Part shown: positions 53,508-60,681 of the stretch, in pieces | How positions within the stretch are numbered: position 1 is the stretch's first letter | How the letters are laid out: each line of letters opens with the position of its first letter | Source of the DNA: Burkholderiales bacterium | GTDB lineage: Bacteria; Pseudomonadota; Gammaproteobacteria; Burkholderiales; Burkholderiaceae_C | Direction: 5' to 3' | NCBI GenBank assembly: GCA_003963005.1 | Contig: RXJW01000138.1 | Coordinates: 1 to 60,681 of the forward strand | DNA: 60,681 bases | Made by a program: the position numbers and the translations under genes | The notes under the pieces: generated by a model | What the model was told of the DNA's origin: nothing | Database searches by the model: none | What the model saw: the letters and a program-made list of their open reading frames with translations, nothing else

Positions 53508-55190
53508 ATGAAAGCTATGCGAATGCAAGAAGTGGATTTGATCCCAGAAAGCATTGTTCGGCATCGCTCGACACACATCGCACTCGCGATGAGCATCCTC
53601 CTGCTGACTGGTTTTAACGTACATGCCGCAAGCATAGCCGCCGGTACCAACCACGCCCTGCAGCTTCGCTCAGGCCAGCTTTATAGCTGGGGCGCAAATG
53701 TCGTTGGAACTCTTGGCAACGGAAGTGCCAATAATTCCAGATACGACACTCCGGTGCTTGTTTCAGGATTGCCGGGCGGCGTCACAATCGTGGATATTGC
53801 CGCTGGGAATGGCATCAGCCTCGCCAAGGGCTCAAACGGTACGGTGTACTTTTGGGGCAGGGACTTTGGCCAGTCGATAGGCGCGCCTTTCAGCGAAGCC
53901 AACGTCCCGGGCTTGGTCACGAATCAGGTTCTTCCAAAGCCATGGAGTATCCCGAGCGGCGTTACGCCACTGGCATTCGCCGCAGGCAACTTCGTGGCGA
54001 TGCTTTCCACGTCCGATGGAACGATTTACAAGGCTGGGTATGGCTGGCTGACGGGCGCAGGCTCGCAATACACCACACTTCGACTGCCTGGCGGTGTGAA
54101 GGCTTCAGCAATATCGGTTGAGTCCGATTACGCATTGCTGCTAGGAGACGATGGGCGTGTTTATTCTGTCGGCTCCAATACGTACGGACAACTCGGCAGC
54201 GGATCGGTAGGCGGCTCGAAGGCTGAGACTCCTGTATTGGTTTCCATGCCTGGCGGCGTTGTAGTCGTCGCTATAGCGACCGCTGCAGGTGGCAGTTATG
54301 CATTGACAGCCGATGGGAGTGTTTACCAATGGGGTTTGCAAATCGGTACTGACTGCGCTCCCTGCGTGATACCGACGAGTGGCACGCCGTCAAGGGTAGA
54401 TCTGCCAGCCGGCACCAAGGCCGTTGCGATTTCGACTGCCGGCAACGGTCATGTGATGGTGCTGGCAGACAACGGCCGGGTGTATGCATGGGGCGGTAAT
54501 GTATATGGTCAGTTAGGGGACGGTACCGTGGTCAGCCGTACTGCTCCAGTCCAAGTGTCCATTCCCAACGATTCGCTGGTGAGGGAGATTGCCGGCGGCG
54601 GCCATTTCAGCGCAGCGATCACCGTTGACGGCAAGCTGTATACCTGGGGCTACAACCAATATGGGCAGTTGGGTGATGGCCTGAGGCTTACCCCAGTGCC
54701 GCAGTCGATCACAGTGCAAGGACCGGGCACATTGCAAGTGGGCGGCGCAGGCGCCTCGATCTCGGCCACGAGTTCATCGGGTTTGCCTGTTTCTCTCGCG
54801 GCCACATCGCCGGCCATCTGCAGGATCGATGCCGGTACTGTGGCTCCCGTGGCCGCAGGCGTCTGCGAGGTGGTTGCCAGCCAAGACGGCAATCCGGACA
54901 TCGGCACCGCGCCGCAAACCACTCGCAAGACACTCAACGTGACACCTGCGGCGACTCCCCCGGCTCCAACGCCATCCCCACCGCCCCCACCCGCGCCTGC
55001 CCCATCGCCCTCACCGTCACCCGCTCCTGCGCCCGACACGGCCGGTGCAAGCGGCGGCGGTGGCGGCGGCGCTTTCGGTTTGGAGTGGGTGTTGGGCCTG
55101 GGCGTTCTCGTTGCTGGCGTTGGGGGGCGAACTCGTTCCGTCCCGTGTCCGAATCCGGTCCCGTCTCCTACGCCCGATGATCGCCACTGA
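53508..55190 (+). CDS. RCC1-repeat surface protein with C-terminal sorting-like helix
   Basis: 560 residues with a signal peptide (ALAMSILLLTGFNVHA). About six or seven RCC1-type beta-propeller blades follow (LYSWGANVVGTLGNGS, VYSVGSNTYGQLGSGS, VYAWGGNVYGQLGDGT, LYTWGYNQYGQLGDGL). Residues ~400-460 form an Ig-like domain, then a Pro-rich linker and a Gly6 tract before a hydrophobic helix (LEWVLGLGVLVAGVGG) and Arg residues: the layout of a C-terminal sorting signal, though with a 16-residue tail beyond it. The stop overlaps the exosortase start (TGATG), so the two are coupled. Probably a substrate of that enzyme. Confidence 0.88.
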   Translation: MKAMRMQEVDLIPESIVRHRSTHIALAMSILLLTGFNVHAASIAAGTNHALQLRSGQLYSWGANVVGTLGNGSANNSRYDTPVLVSGLPGGVTIVDIAAGNGISLAKGSNGTVYFWGRDFGQSIGAPFSEANVPGLVTNQVLPKPWSIPSGVTPLAFAAGNFVAMLSTSDGTIYKAGYGWLTGAGSQYTTLRLPGGVKASAISVESDYALLLGDDGRVYSVGSNTYGQLGSGSVGGSKAETPVLVSMPGGVVVVAIATAAGGSYALTADGSVYQWGLQIGTDCAPCVIPTSGTPSRVDLPAGTKAVAISTAGNGHVMVLADNGRVYAWGGNVYGQLGDGTVVSRTAPVQVSIPNDSLVREIAGGGHFSAAITVDGKLYTWGYNQYGQLGDGLRLTPVPQSITVQGPGTLQVGGAGASISATSSSGLPVSLAATSPAICRIDAGTVAPVAAGVCEVVASQDGNPDIGTAPQTTRKTLNVTPAATPPAPTPSPPPPPAPAPSPSPSPAPAPDTAGASGGGGGGAFGLEWVLGLGVLVAGVGGRTRSVPCPNPVPSPTPDDRH

Positions 55191-55735
55191 TGGCGCGTTC
55201 GACTGCCCCTTCGACAAGCCCTGGTGAAGGGCCTGCAAAAGCCCCCAGATGGCTGAAGGTGGCAATCTTCTTGCTGCTCTACGCCGTCTACCAGTGGGGC
55301 TACCAGGGGCTCAGAGACAGCCGATTTGACGACTGGTTTATCCACACTCTGACGGTGGTCCCGGCGTCTTCGCTTATCGATTTGATCTTTCCGGCTGCAG
55401 CCGTTCAGCCAGTCAATGACAAGCTGATTTGGCCGGACGGCAGTTTGACCTTGCGTGCTGGCTGCGACGGGTTCGAGGTCATTGGCATCTTCATCGCCGC
55501 CGTGCTTTCGACGGATGTTGGGTGGCGACGCGGACTTCTTGCCTTGTTGGCCGGATGCCTGGCCATCTGGATGCTCAATCAGATTCGAATCGCCGTGCTG
55601 TTTGCCGTGCTGCAGCGCGACCGGGGCTGGTTCGACCTGGTGCACACCGTCTTGGGGCCGCTGGGGCTGATTGCTGCCGTGGCGGCAATCTACGTGTGGA
55701 TGGTGCGACGCCCACCCGAACCCTTGATGAGCTGA
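55190..55735 (+). CDS. Exosortase/archaeosortase-family transpeptidase (XrtH-like)
   Basis: 181 residues, about five membrane helices. The proposed catalytic triad is visible: Cys92 in RAGCDGFEVIG, Arg133 in LNQIRIAVLF and His152 in LVHTVLG. The small size and the neighbouring IPTL-CTERM protein fit exosortase H, the enzyme that recognises IPTLxxWG tails. It acts in the inner membrane, cutting sorting signals and handing proteins to the cell surface. Coupled by TGATG overlaps to the genes on both sides. Confidence 0.9.
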   Translation: MARSTAPSTSPGEGPAKAPRWLKVAIFLLLYAVYQWGYQGLRDSRFDDWFIHTLTVVPASSLIDLIFPAAAVQPVNDKLIWPDGSLTLRAGCDGFEVIGIFIAAVLSTDVGWRRGLLALLAGCLAIWMLNQIRIAVLFAVLQRDRGWFDLVHTVLGPLGLIAAVAAIYVWMVRRPPEPLMS

Positions 55736-56349
55736 TGCCGCCGATCAGCCCCGCAGCCTTGTCACCCATCGCGGCTTGGACGCTGCGCCTTGCATGCATT
55801 GCACTGACGCTGTGGGCAAGCTTGGGGCCACCGTCGCGCCCATTGCTGCAGGCCTTGATGCCCGCACAGGCGGCCGTTTATCAGGCCTTGATGCCACAGC
55901 ACAAGCTCCTAAGCTTCGAGGTCAGGCAACAGGGCGCGCAACTCAGTCTGGCGGTGCACAGCCAGACTGCCAGCTACATCGTCGTTCGCGGAAAGGCGTT
56001 CCCGCCAGGCGTGGACTTTGAGGCCAGCACCCCAGCACGCACGGCTCTGCTGGTGTTCATCGTGGTGGTGCTGGGGGGCTCACTCGTGATTCATGGCCGC
56101 CTTGGAGGCGCGTCAGCCCGCGCAGCCCTCTGCCTTGTCGCAGCCGTTTTTCTAGCCATCGTCACGCCGCCGGTCGTGCTGGCCGGCGCACAGTGGGGCA
56201 TCGCCTACGCTGCGTTCGAGGAGCTTTCTGCGCCGGCCTGCCTGGTCGCGGCGTCAGACTTCCTGCTGCACGGCGGCAGCCTTGCTATCGGCGCTGCCGT
56301 CGTGTGGCTGCTCCGCGCGCGACCAGTGTTGGCGAACGGCCCCCGCTGA
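55735..56349 (+). CDS. Exosortase-associated membrane protein
   Basis: 204 residues from the ATG at 55735 (TGATG overlap with the exosortase stop). Membrane helices near residues 12-30, 105-122, 130-150 and 180-198, with a soluble periplasmic-type segment between the first two (LLSFEVRQQGAQLSLAVHSQ). It resembles the membrane protein that accompanies exosortase H; role unknown, probably assists sorting or maturation. Confidence 0.8.
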   Translation: MPPISPAALSPIAAWTLRLACIALTLWASLGPPSRPLLQALMPAQAAVYQALMPQHKLLSFEVRQQGAQLSLAVHSQTASYIVVRGKAFPPGVDFEASTPARTALLVFIVVVLGGSLVIHGRLGGASARAALCLVAAVFLAIVTPPVVLAGAQWGIAYAAFEELSAPACLVAASDFLLHGGSLAIGAAVVWLLRARPVLANGPR

Positions 56350-57037
56350 CGCGCTATCCCTTGACGGGGGCGCGCGGCGGCCATTTGCCGGATGCGTCAG
56401 CTGCGCCGATCATGGGCGCAGTGCGGCTCAATGACGAGTTCCAAGAGGCTTGCTCCGCGCTAGGGCTGCGCGCAAAGCATGGTTCCAGCGCTGAGATCGC
56501 CGGCCCAAGCGCTTCATTGAAGTCGGCTGATCTCGGCGTGGCTAGGCACCCAGGCCCAGGTCGCGAACGATTGAGCTCAGCCCAAGTCGCCCATCGTCAG
56601 CGTGCACGGACAGTGAGACCGTACTCTGCGCTATTGGAGTTGGATCACATCTGTGACCCCGCCAATCACTCTCGTCCGGAATAGACGGCCTCCAGCATGA
56701 ACTCGTAAGCCCAACGAGCAGGCGCTTCAAGTGCCGCGTGGCAGCCCGCGTGAGCGATTGCGCACGTTGAGGGAGGATGTGCTGCGGTGGCGTGCCCCTC
56801 GGGCAACGGGTGACGACCTGGTTGGGCGTGAGCAGCCAGTTCGGTGCCACGAGCGCGCAACTTAGTGCCTGTGACCGCCGAGTCCTGCCAGCGAGTGAGA
56901 AGGGATCGGTAGTCAGCTTGCCAGCGATAGCGGTCAGCCGAGCTGTGGTGGTAGGGTGACGGCTATCGGCCAGGAGCGGTCGTCGGCGTCCGCGGCACCA
57001 TTGACTGAATTAGGCTGTTTGCTGCCATAGCGCCCCA
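56350..57037. other. Intergenic stretch without a recognisable gene
   Basis: About 690 bp. Open frames here overlap each other on both strands, lack ribosome sites and give Arg/Pro/Ser-rich products with no family pattern. Base composition is intermediate between the low-GC genes and the core. Possibly decayed DNA. Confidence 0.6.
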
Positions 57038-57337
57038 TCAGTCACCAGCTGCATCATGGCTGCCCCTGCTCCGTTTGTTCCAGTAGGCGAGCAGGCACCA
57101 CACTTGGACCAAGACCGCGCAGAACAGCCCCAATGGATAGGCGGCCTCGATCCTAAGCACCGCCGCAGAGACCGAGCCAACGATGTAGCCAACTGCGAGG
57201 AATGGTGCAGTGAGGAACAGACAAACTGTTGAAGCAGCGCCGCCGACGATCTGTGAGAGCGGAAAGGCACCGGCGTATGCAACAGCGGCCATGGCTTGCC
57301 AGGGTGACACGCCGAGGTAGTGTTTGCCAAGAGTCAT
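57038..57337 (-). CDS. Small membrane protein of unknown function
   Basis: 99 residues if it starts at the ATG at 57337 (MTLGKHYLGVSPWQAMAAVA). Three hydrophobic helices (AFPLSQIVGGAASTVCLFLT, FLAVGYIVGSVSAAVLRI, LGLFCAVLVQVWCLLAYW) followed by a basic end (NKRSRGSH), consistent with an inner-membrane protein. No family recognised; no neighbour suggests a function. Confidence 0.5.
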   Translation of the reverse strand: MTLGKHYLGVSPWQAMAAVAYAGAFPLSQIVGGAASTVCLFLTAPFLAVGYIVGSVSAAVLRIEAAYPLGLFCAVLVQVWCLLAYWNKRSRGSHDAAGD

Positions 57338-57649
57338 GCAGAGCGAAGTGGCGGTGATGGCGGTAGGGGAGCTTAAAGCCCGCAAACTAGTGTCCGCTCT
57401 CTTGGGCACTGCTGTCATGCCGTTCTATTGGCTGCCTGACCGCTCCGTCGGTAGCGGTCGCCCAAGCACCGTCGGCCAAAGGACCGCAACCAGCCTGAAG
57501 CGGCCATCTGCTAGGTAAGGCCGGACGGCGCCGCCGCCCGCCCCGCCGTGCCACCTCGATGCCGGCCCGCCCCCTTCATCCTCAACCCGTGTTGGACAAG
57601 CCGCGCGCGCCTCGCAGAAACTCGTTGCCTTTCTTGCGGAGGGATCGCC

Positions 57650-57982
57650 ATGGCCGTGCGTCCGGTGTTGATTGACGGTGCGACCCTGTGGGTCGAGGTG
57701 GATGACGAAGCGGTGCCGCTGGCCGCGCCTCAGGGCGGCGGTGGGCTGGTGGAGCGTGGGGCGGTGGCCGACCGCGTGCGCAACATGGGCGACGACATCC
57801 GCGGCATGCTGGCGAGCGTCACGCGGCCGGTGAAGGATGCGCTCGAGGCGACCAAGCCCGAGGAGTGGAGCATCGAGCTGAACCTGGGCTTCAAGGGCGA
57901 AGCCGGCATCCCGTGCCTCACCAAGGGCGAGGCGAACGGGTCGGTGAAGATCAGCGTGAAGTGGAAGCCGGCGAAGGGGTAG
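57650..57982 (+). CDS. CU044_2847/Trypco1-type small protein
   Basis: 110 residues with a strong ribosome site (cggaggga). Pattern VLIDGATLWVEVDDEAVPLA, VRNMGDDIRGMLASV, then EEWSIELNLGFKGEAGIPCL and ANGSVKISVKWKP matches the 'trypsin-co-occurring' domain family (CU044_2847 proteins). Family members occur beside trypsin-like proteases and in proposed conflict or signalling systems; no protease gene adjoins this one, where an IS66 element has inserted 102 bp downstream. Confidence 0.78.
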   Translation: MAVRPVLIDGATLWVEVDDEAVPLAAPQGGGGLVERGAVADRVRNMGDDIRGMLASVTRPVKDALEATKPEEWSIELNLGFKGEAGIPCLTKGEANGSVKISVKWKPAKG

Positions 57983-58138
57983 GCTCGGGCGACTCGACTG
58001 GCTTGATGTCCTTGCAGCCGTAGGTGGGTGCAGGGATCCTGGTGCACATGCCGCGTTGCACCCACTTCATGACGACTTTCGGTATGCGGTCAATTAACCG
58101 CGTCCTTGCCTCTCCCGAGGCAATCAGGCAAGTGAGGT

Positions 58139-59746
58139 TCAGACCTTGCTAAGGTCGATGGCCCAGGGCAGCAGCGCGGCGTAGTCGTCGACGGTCTGGG
58201 CGTTGGGCAGCGCAGCGAACAACGCTCGCAGGTAGCGGTAGCCATCGATGCCGTTGACCCGGCAGGTCTGCAGCAGCGAGTACAGGTTGGCGCTGGCGTT
58301 GGCGCCATGCACCGTGTCGGCGAACAGCCAGTTGCGGCGACCGACACAGAACGGCCGGATGGCGTTCTCCTGCACGTTGTTGTCGATGCTGTAGCGGCCG
58401 TCCTCGACGTAGCGCTTGAGCTTGCACCACTGCGAAGAGAGGTAGTGCAGTGCCTGCCCCAGCAGGCTCTTGGGCAGCACGCCGTGCAGGTGGGCCAGCA
58501 GCAGCGCCTCGATGTCGGCCAACACGGGGACGCTGTCCTGCTGGCGCCGACGCTTGAGCTCATCCGTGTCGACGCCGTCGCGCTTGGCCTGCGCCTCGAC
58601 GTGGTACAGCTGGCCGATGAGCGCGATGAAGCGCGCCGCGAGCTGGTTCGGCCCGCGCTGGTCCTTGGGCAAGCCCTGCAGCGCTTCGAAGAAGTACCTC
58701 CGGCAGTGCGTCCAGCAGGCCAGGTGCACGAGTTGGTGCGTCGCGGCCACGGTGTCGTAGACCTCGTAGCCGTCAGTCATCAGTACGGCCCCGGGGCGGA
58801 TGCCGGCATACAGCTCCATCGCCGCCTTCGTCGAGCGACTCGGCGAGTAGGCGAACAGCCGGATCGGTGGCCCCGTGCCATCACGGCCGCTGCCATCGGT
58901 CATCTGCGCCCAGATGTAGCTCTTGGCCTGCGCCGCTCGCCCGGGCTCCTTGAGCACCTGCAGTTCGGTCTCGTCGCCGAACACCAGCGGTGCGTCCAGC
59001 AACAAGTCGCGTAGCAGGTTGATCACCGGCTGGACGGAGATTCCTGCGCGCACCATGCTGCCAGCCACGGTGTTGCGCGCGATGTCGGTGCCGCCGAAGC
59101 GCCCAAGCAGCACCGCTTGGCGGTACAGCGGCAGGCCGTCCAAGTACTTGGAGGTGGCGATCCAGGCCAAGGCGCTCTCGGTGAAGAGACCTCTGGGGAT
59201 GATCTGCGCAGGGCGCGGGGCCAGGCGCATGCCGCCGTCGCAGCAGGGGCAGGCGTACTTGACGCGCTCGTGCCGGATGACGCGCACCTGCTGCGGGATG
59301 ATGTCCAGCTGCTCGCTGGACTCCACGCCGATCTCGCGAAGCGCCGCGCCGTCGTGCGGGCACACGCGCTGGTCTTCGGGCAGCTCATGGCGGATCACCT
59401 CGCGCGGCAGCGCCGGGTCCAGCGGCTTGCGGCCACGCTTGACGCGCTTGTGGGCGGGCACGTCGATCTTGTCGTCGTCAAGCTCCTCAACCGCGGGCTC
59501 GGCCTGCGCGCCGAGGGTCTCGGCCTCGTTGAAGAACATGTCCTTCTGCAGCGCCACAGCCTCGCTGCTGGCAGCGAACAGCTGCCGCGTGAACTTGGAC
59601 AGCTTCTCTTTGAGCAGGTCTCGCTCGGCGCGTACGACGCGCAACTCGCCTGTGGTCGAGCGCAGCTCGCCGGCCAACGACTCATTGCGCTTGAGCGCTT
59701 GGGCCAGCGCCTGCTGCAATGCGATGACTTCGTCGGACGTGGGCAT
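58139..59746 (-). CDS. tnpC: IS66 transposase TnpC
   Basis: 535 residues from the ATG at 59746 (MPTSDEVIALQQALAQALKR). N-terminal leucine zipper, a Cys-rich zinc site (CPHDGAALREIG, YACPCCDGGMRL), then the DDE domain with FGDETELQVL, LMTDGYEVYD and SIDNNVQENAIRPFCVGRRN. Full IS66 length. Confidence 0.96.
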   Translation of the reverse strand: MPTSDEVIALQQALAQALKRNESLAGELRSTTGELRVVRAERDLLKEKLSKFTRQLFAASSEAVALQKDMFFNEAETLGAQAEPAVEELDDDKIDVPAHKRVKRGRKPLDPALPREVIRHELPEDQRVCPHDGAALREIGVESSEQLDIIPQQVRVIRHERVKYACPCCDGGMRLAPRPAQIIPRGLFTESALAWIATSKYLDGLPLYRQAVLLGRFGGTDIARNTVAGSMVRAGISVQPVINLLRDLLLDAPLVFGDETELQVLKEPGRAAQAKSYIWAQMTDGSGRDGTGPPIRLFAYSPSRSTKAAMELYAGIRPGAVLMTDGYEVYDTVAATHQLVHLACWTHCRRYFFEALQGLPKDQRGPNQLAARFIALIGQLYHVEAQAKRDGVDTDELKRRRQQDSVPVLADIEALLLAHLHGVLPKSLLGQALHYLSSQWCKLKRYVEDGRYSIDNNVQENAIRPFCVGRRNWLFADTVHGANASANLYSLLQTCRVNGIDGYRYLRALFAALPNAQTVDDYAALLPWAIDLSKV

Positions 59747-59832
59747 GTGGACCATCTGCCGCCAGTGTCCCCGCCCCATCTGCGCGGCACCATTCGGATC
59801 TGCAGCAATGGCGCGTGCCGGCGCTGGTGTTC

Positions 59833-60183
59833 TCAGCCGGCGTGCTGGTACATGCGGTGGGGATGACGCTGCACGACACCGATGTCGATGCCCTCCAGCA
59901 GCCAGTGCAGTTGCTCCACCGTCAGTGTCGGCACCGCCGTCTCGCTGGGCCAGATGAAGCGGTCTTCCTCCAGCCGCTTGAGCAGCAGCCAGAAGCCGTT
60001 ACGGTCCCAGCCGAGGACCTTCACGCGGTTGCGACGCCGGTTGCTGAAGACGTACACGCAGGCGGCGAACGGGTCCAGGCCGAGGGCTTGCTGCACCAGC
60101 GCCGCCAGGCCGTTGATGCTCAACCGGAAGTCCACCGGCGCGCGGTGCAGGTAGACCTTCAGATGGTCGTCGAAGCGGAACAC
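59833..60183 (-). CDS. tnpB: IS66 accessory protein TnpB
   Basis: 116 residues, GTG start at 60183 overlapping the end of tnpA. VYLHRAPVDFRLSINGLAAL, CVYVFSNRRRNRVKVLGWDR and NGFWLLLKRLEEDRFIWP are the TnpB signature. Confidence 0.95.
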   Translation of the reverse strand: MFRFDDHLKVYLHRAPVDFRLSINGLAALVQQALGLDPFAACVYVFSNRRRNRVKVLGWDRNGFWLLLKRLEEDRFIWPSETAVPTLTVEQLHWLLEGIDIGVVQRHPHRMYQHAG

Positions 60184-60599
60184 TGCATCCTCCCCAGCAT
60201 CTGGACCACGTCTGCCAGCTGACGCAGGCCAACGCCGCGCAGTTCGACCGTCACGCCGTTGGGCAACCTGGCCTGCAGGCTCATGTCGTTCGTGTCATCG
60301 ACTTCGCGCACGACGCGCTCAGCCGGCGCGCTCAGGACCGGCACGGCCACGAAGGGCGACGCCACCGGCACCGCGGCTGCGACAGATGCACGCTTGCGCA
60401 GCTGACCGTGATCGCGTATCCATCGCGAGACCTGGTTGGCATTGATGCCGAACTCGCGCGCAAGGCGAGCCACCGACACGCCAGGCTGCAAGCACAGCTC
60501 CACGAACTCGCCCTTGGCCGTCTTGTCATACACGCAGCGCCCACCCGGCTTGTGACGCAAGACGAGGCGCCGCTTCAGGCCCTCCAGATCGACCGACAT
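60159..60599 (-). CDS. tnpA: IS66 accessory protein TnpA (helix-turn-helix)
   Basis: 146 residues from the ATG at 60599 (MSVDLEGLKRR); a start five codons earlier is possible. Helix-turn-helix GVSVARLAREFGINANQVSR with WIRDHG; C-terminal LPNGVTVELRGV. Ends inside tnpB (25-bp overlap). Confidence 0.92.
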   Translation of the reverse strand: MSVDLEGLKRRLVLRHKPGGRCVYDKTAKGEFVELCLQPGVSVARLAREFGINANQVSRWIRDHGQLRKRASVAAAVPVASPFVAVPVLSAPAERVVREVDDTNDMSLQARLPNGVTVELRGVGLRQLADVVQMLGRMQCSASTTI

Positions 60600-60600
60600 A

Positions 60601-60630
60601 CGTTCCCACTTCACTTGTTAAGTGGGAACG
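60601..60630 (-). repeat. 11-bp inverted repeat before tnpA
   Basis: cgttcccactt (60601-60611) and aagtgggaacg (60620-60630), perfect, 8-base loop, directly before the tnpA start. It probably controls tnpA expression; it is unrelated to the ECF sites despite the ggaac word. Confidence 0.7.
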
Positions 60631-60681
60631 AAGACTGTCAGCTCAACCGTGGCGGCTCAAGGACGCAGGTAATTGACCGCA

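Larger units (their letters stand above)
58085..60681 (-). mobile_element. IS66-family insertion sequence
   Basis: Terminal inverted repeats at 58085-58108 (tgcggtcaattaaccgcgtc...) and 60658-60681 match at 22 of 24 positions; the right one ends on the last base of the window. Inside are tnpA, tnpB and tnpC in the normal order on the minus strand. All three appear intact, so it may be active. Confidence 0.9.

Noticed and set aside
56193..56684. 163-codon open frame downstream of the exosortase partner
   Set aside because: Its first part overlaps the membrane-protein gene in another frame, the product is Arg-rich and low-complexity, and no ribosome site is visible.
60601..60630. gtgggaacg before tnpA as an ECF site
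   Set aside because: It is one arm of a perfect short hairpin and lacks a matching -10 half.

Overview
This is about 61 kb of high-GC DNA that looks like a Burkholderiales betaproteobacterium (Rubrivivax/Leptothrix/Rhizobacter-like). That assignment is inferred from codon use, the TssK/TssL/TssM types, the initiator tRNA sequence and the exosortase/IPTL-CTERM genes; no marker gene fixes the genus.

Layout. (1) 1-7697: the 3' part of a giant beta-strand-repeat surface protein, translationally coupled to a Tat-exported caspase-like protease. (2) 7777-42818: one type VI secretion system (T6SS) locus. Four minus-strand operons read tssA-tssB-tssC-three hcp paralogs-zinc ribbon-tagJ-tssE; tssF-tssG; clpV-vgrG-DUF4123-two unknowns-FHA-PP2C-PAAR-like; and tssK-tssL(OmpA)-tssM-tagF-tssBC-like fusion. 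There is also a lone helical protein on the minus strand and two plus-strand units, ompA-like plus an unknown, and a Ser/Thr kinase. I find tssA-I and tssK-M but no tssJ. (3) 42850-48184: an epimerase/DUF4166 pair and a histidine kinase/sigma-54 response regulator pair. (4) 48202-49575: an unknown small protein and an ECF sigma factor. (5) 49610-50727: a secreted endonuclease/exonuclease/phosphatase and initiator tRNA-fMet. (6) about 50.8-57.5 kb: a lower-GC accessory region with broken transposases, a truncated gene, an IPTL-CTERM protein, an RCC1-repeat protein, an exosortase and its membrane partner. (7) 57650-60681: a small Trypco1-type protein and an IS66 element whose right inverted repeat is the last base of the window.

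Main result. Every T6SS transcription unit, and the unit carrying the ECF sigma gene, is preceded by the same two-part element, CGGGAACS - exactly 14 bp - GTYACTYAC, in the orientation of the downstream gene. Seven copies are strong and an eighth is degenerate. Two intergenic regions carry back-to-back divergent pairs. The element has the form of an ECF promoter (GGAAC-type -35, GTC-type -10). The ECF gene lies in the same locus together with a kinase, a PP2C phosphatase and an FHA protein. I infer a closed regulon: sensor kinase, then ECF sigma, then the whole T6SS, with the sigma gene feeding back on itself. A kinase-controlled ECF sigma driving a T6SS is known from Xanthomonas citri (EcfK/PknS); the promoter code and the regulon membership of three unknown proteins are what this window adds.
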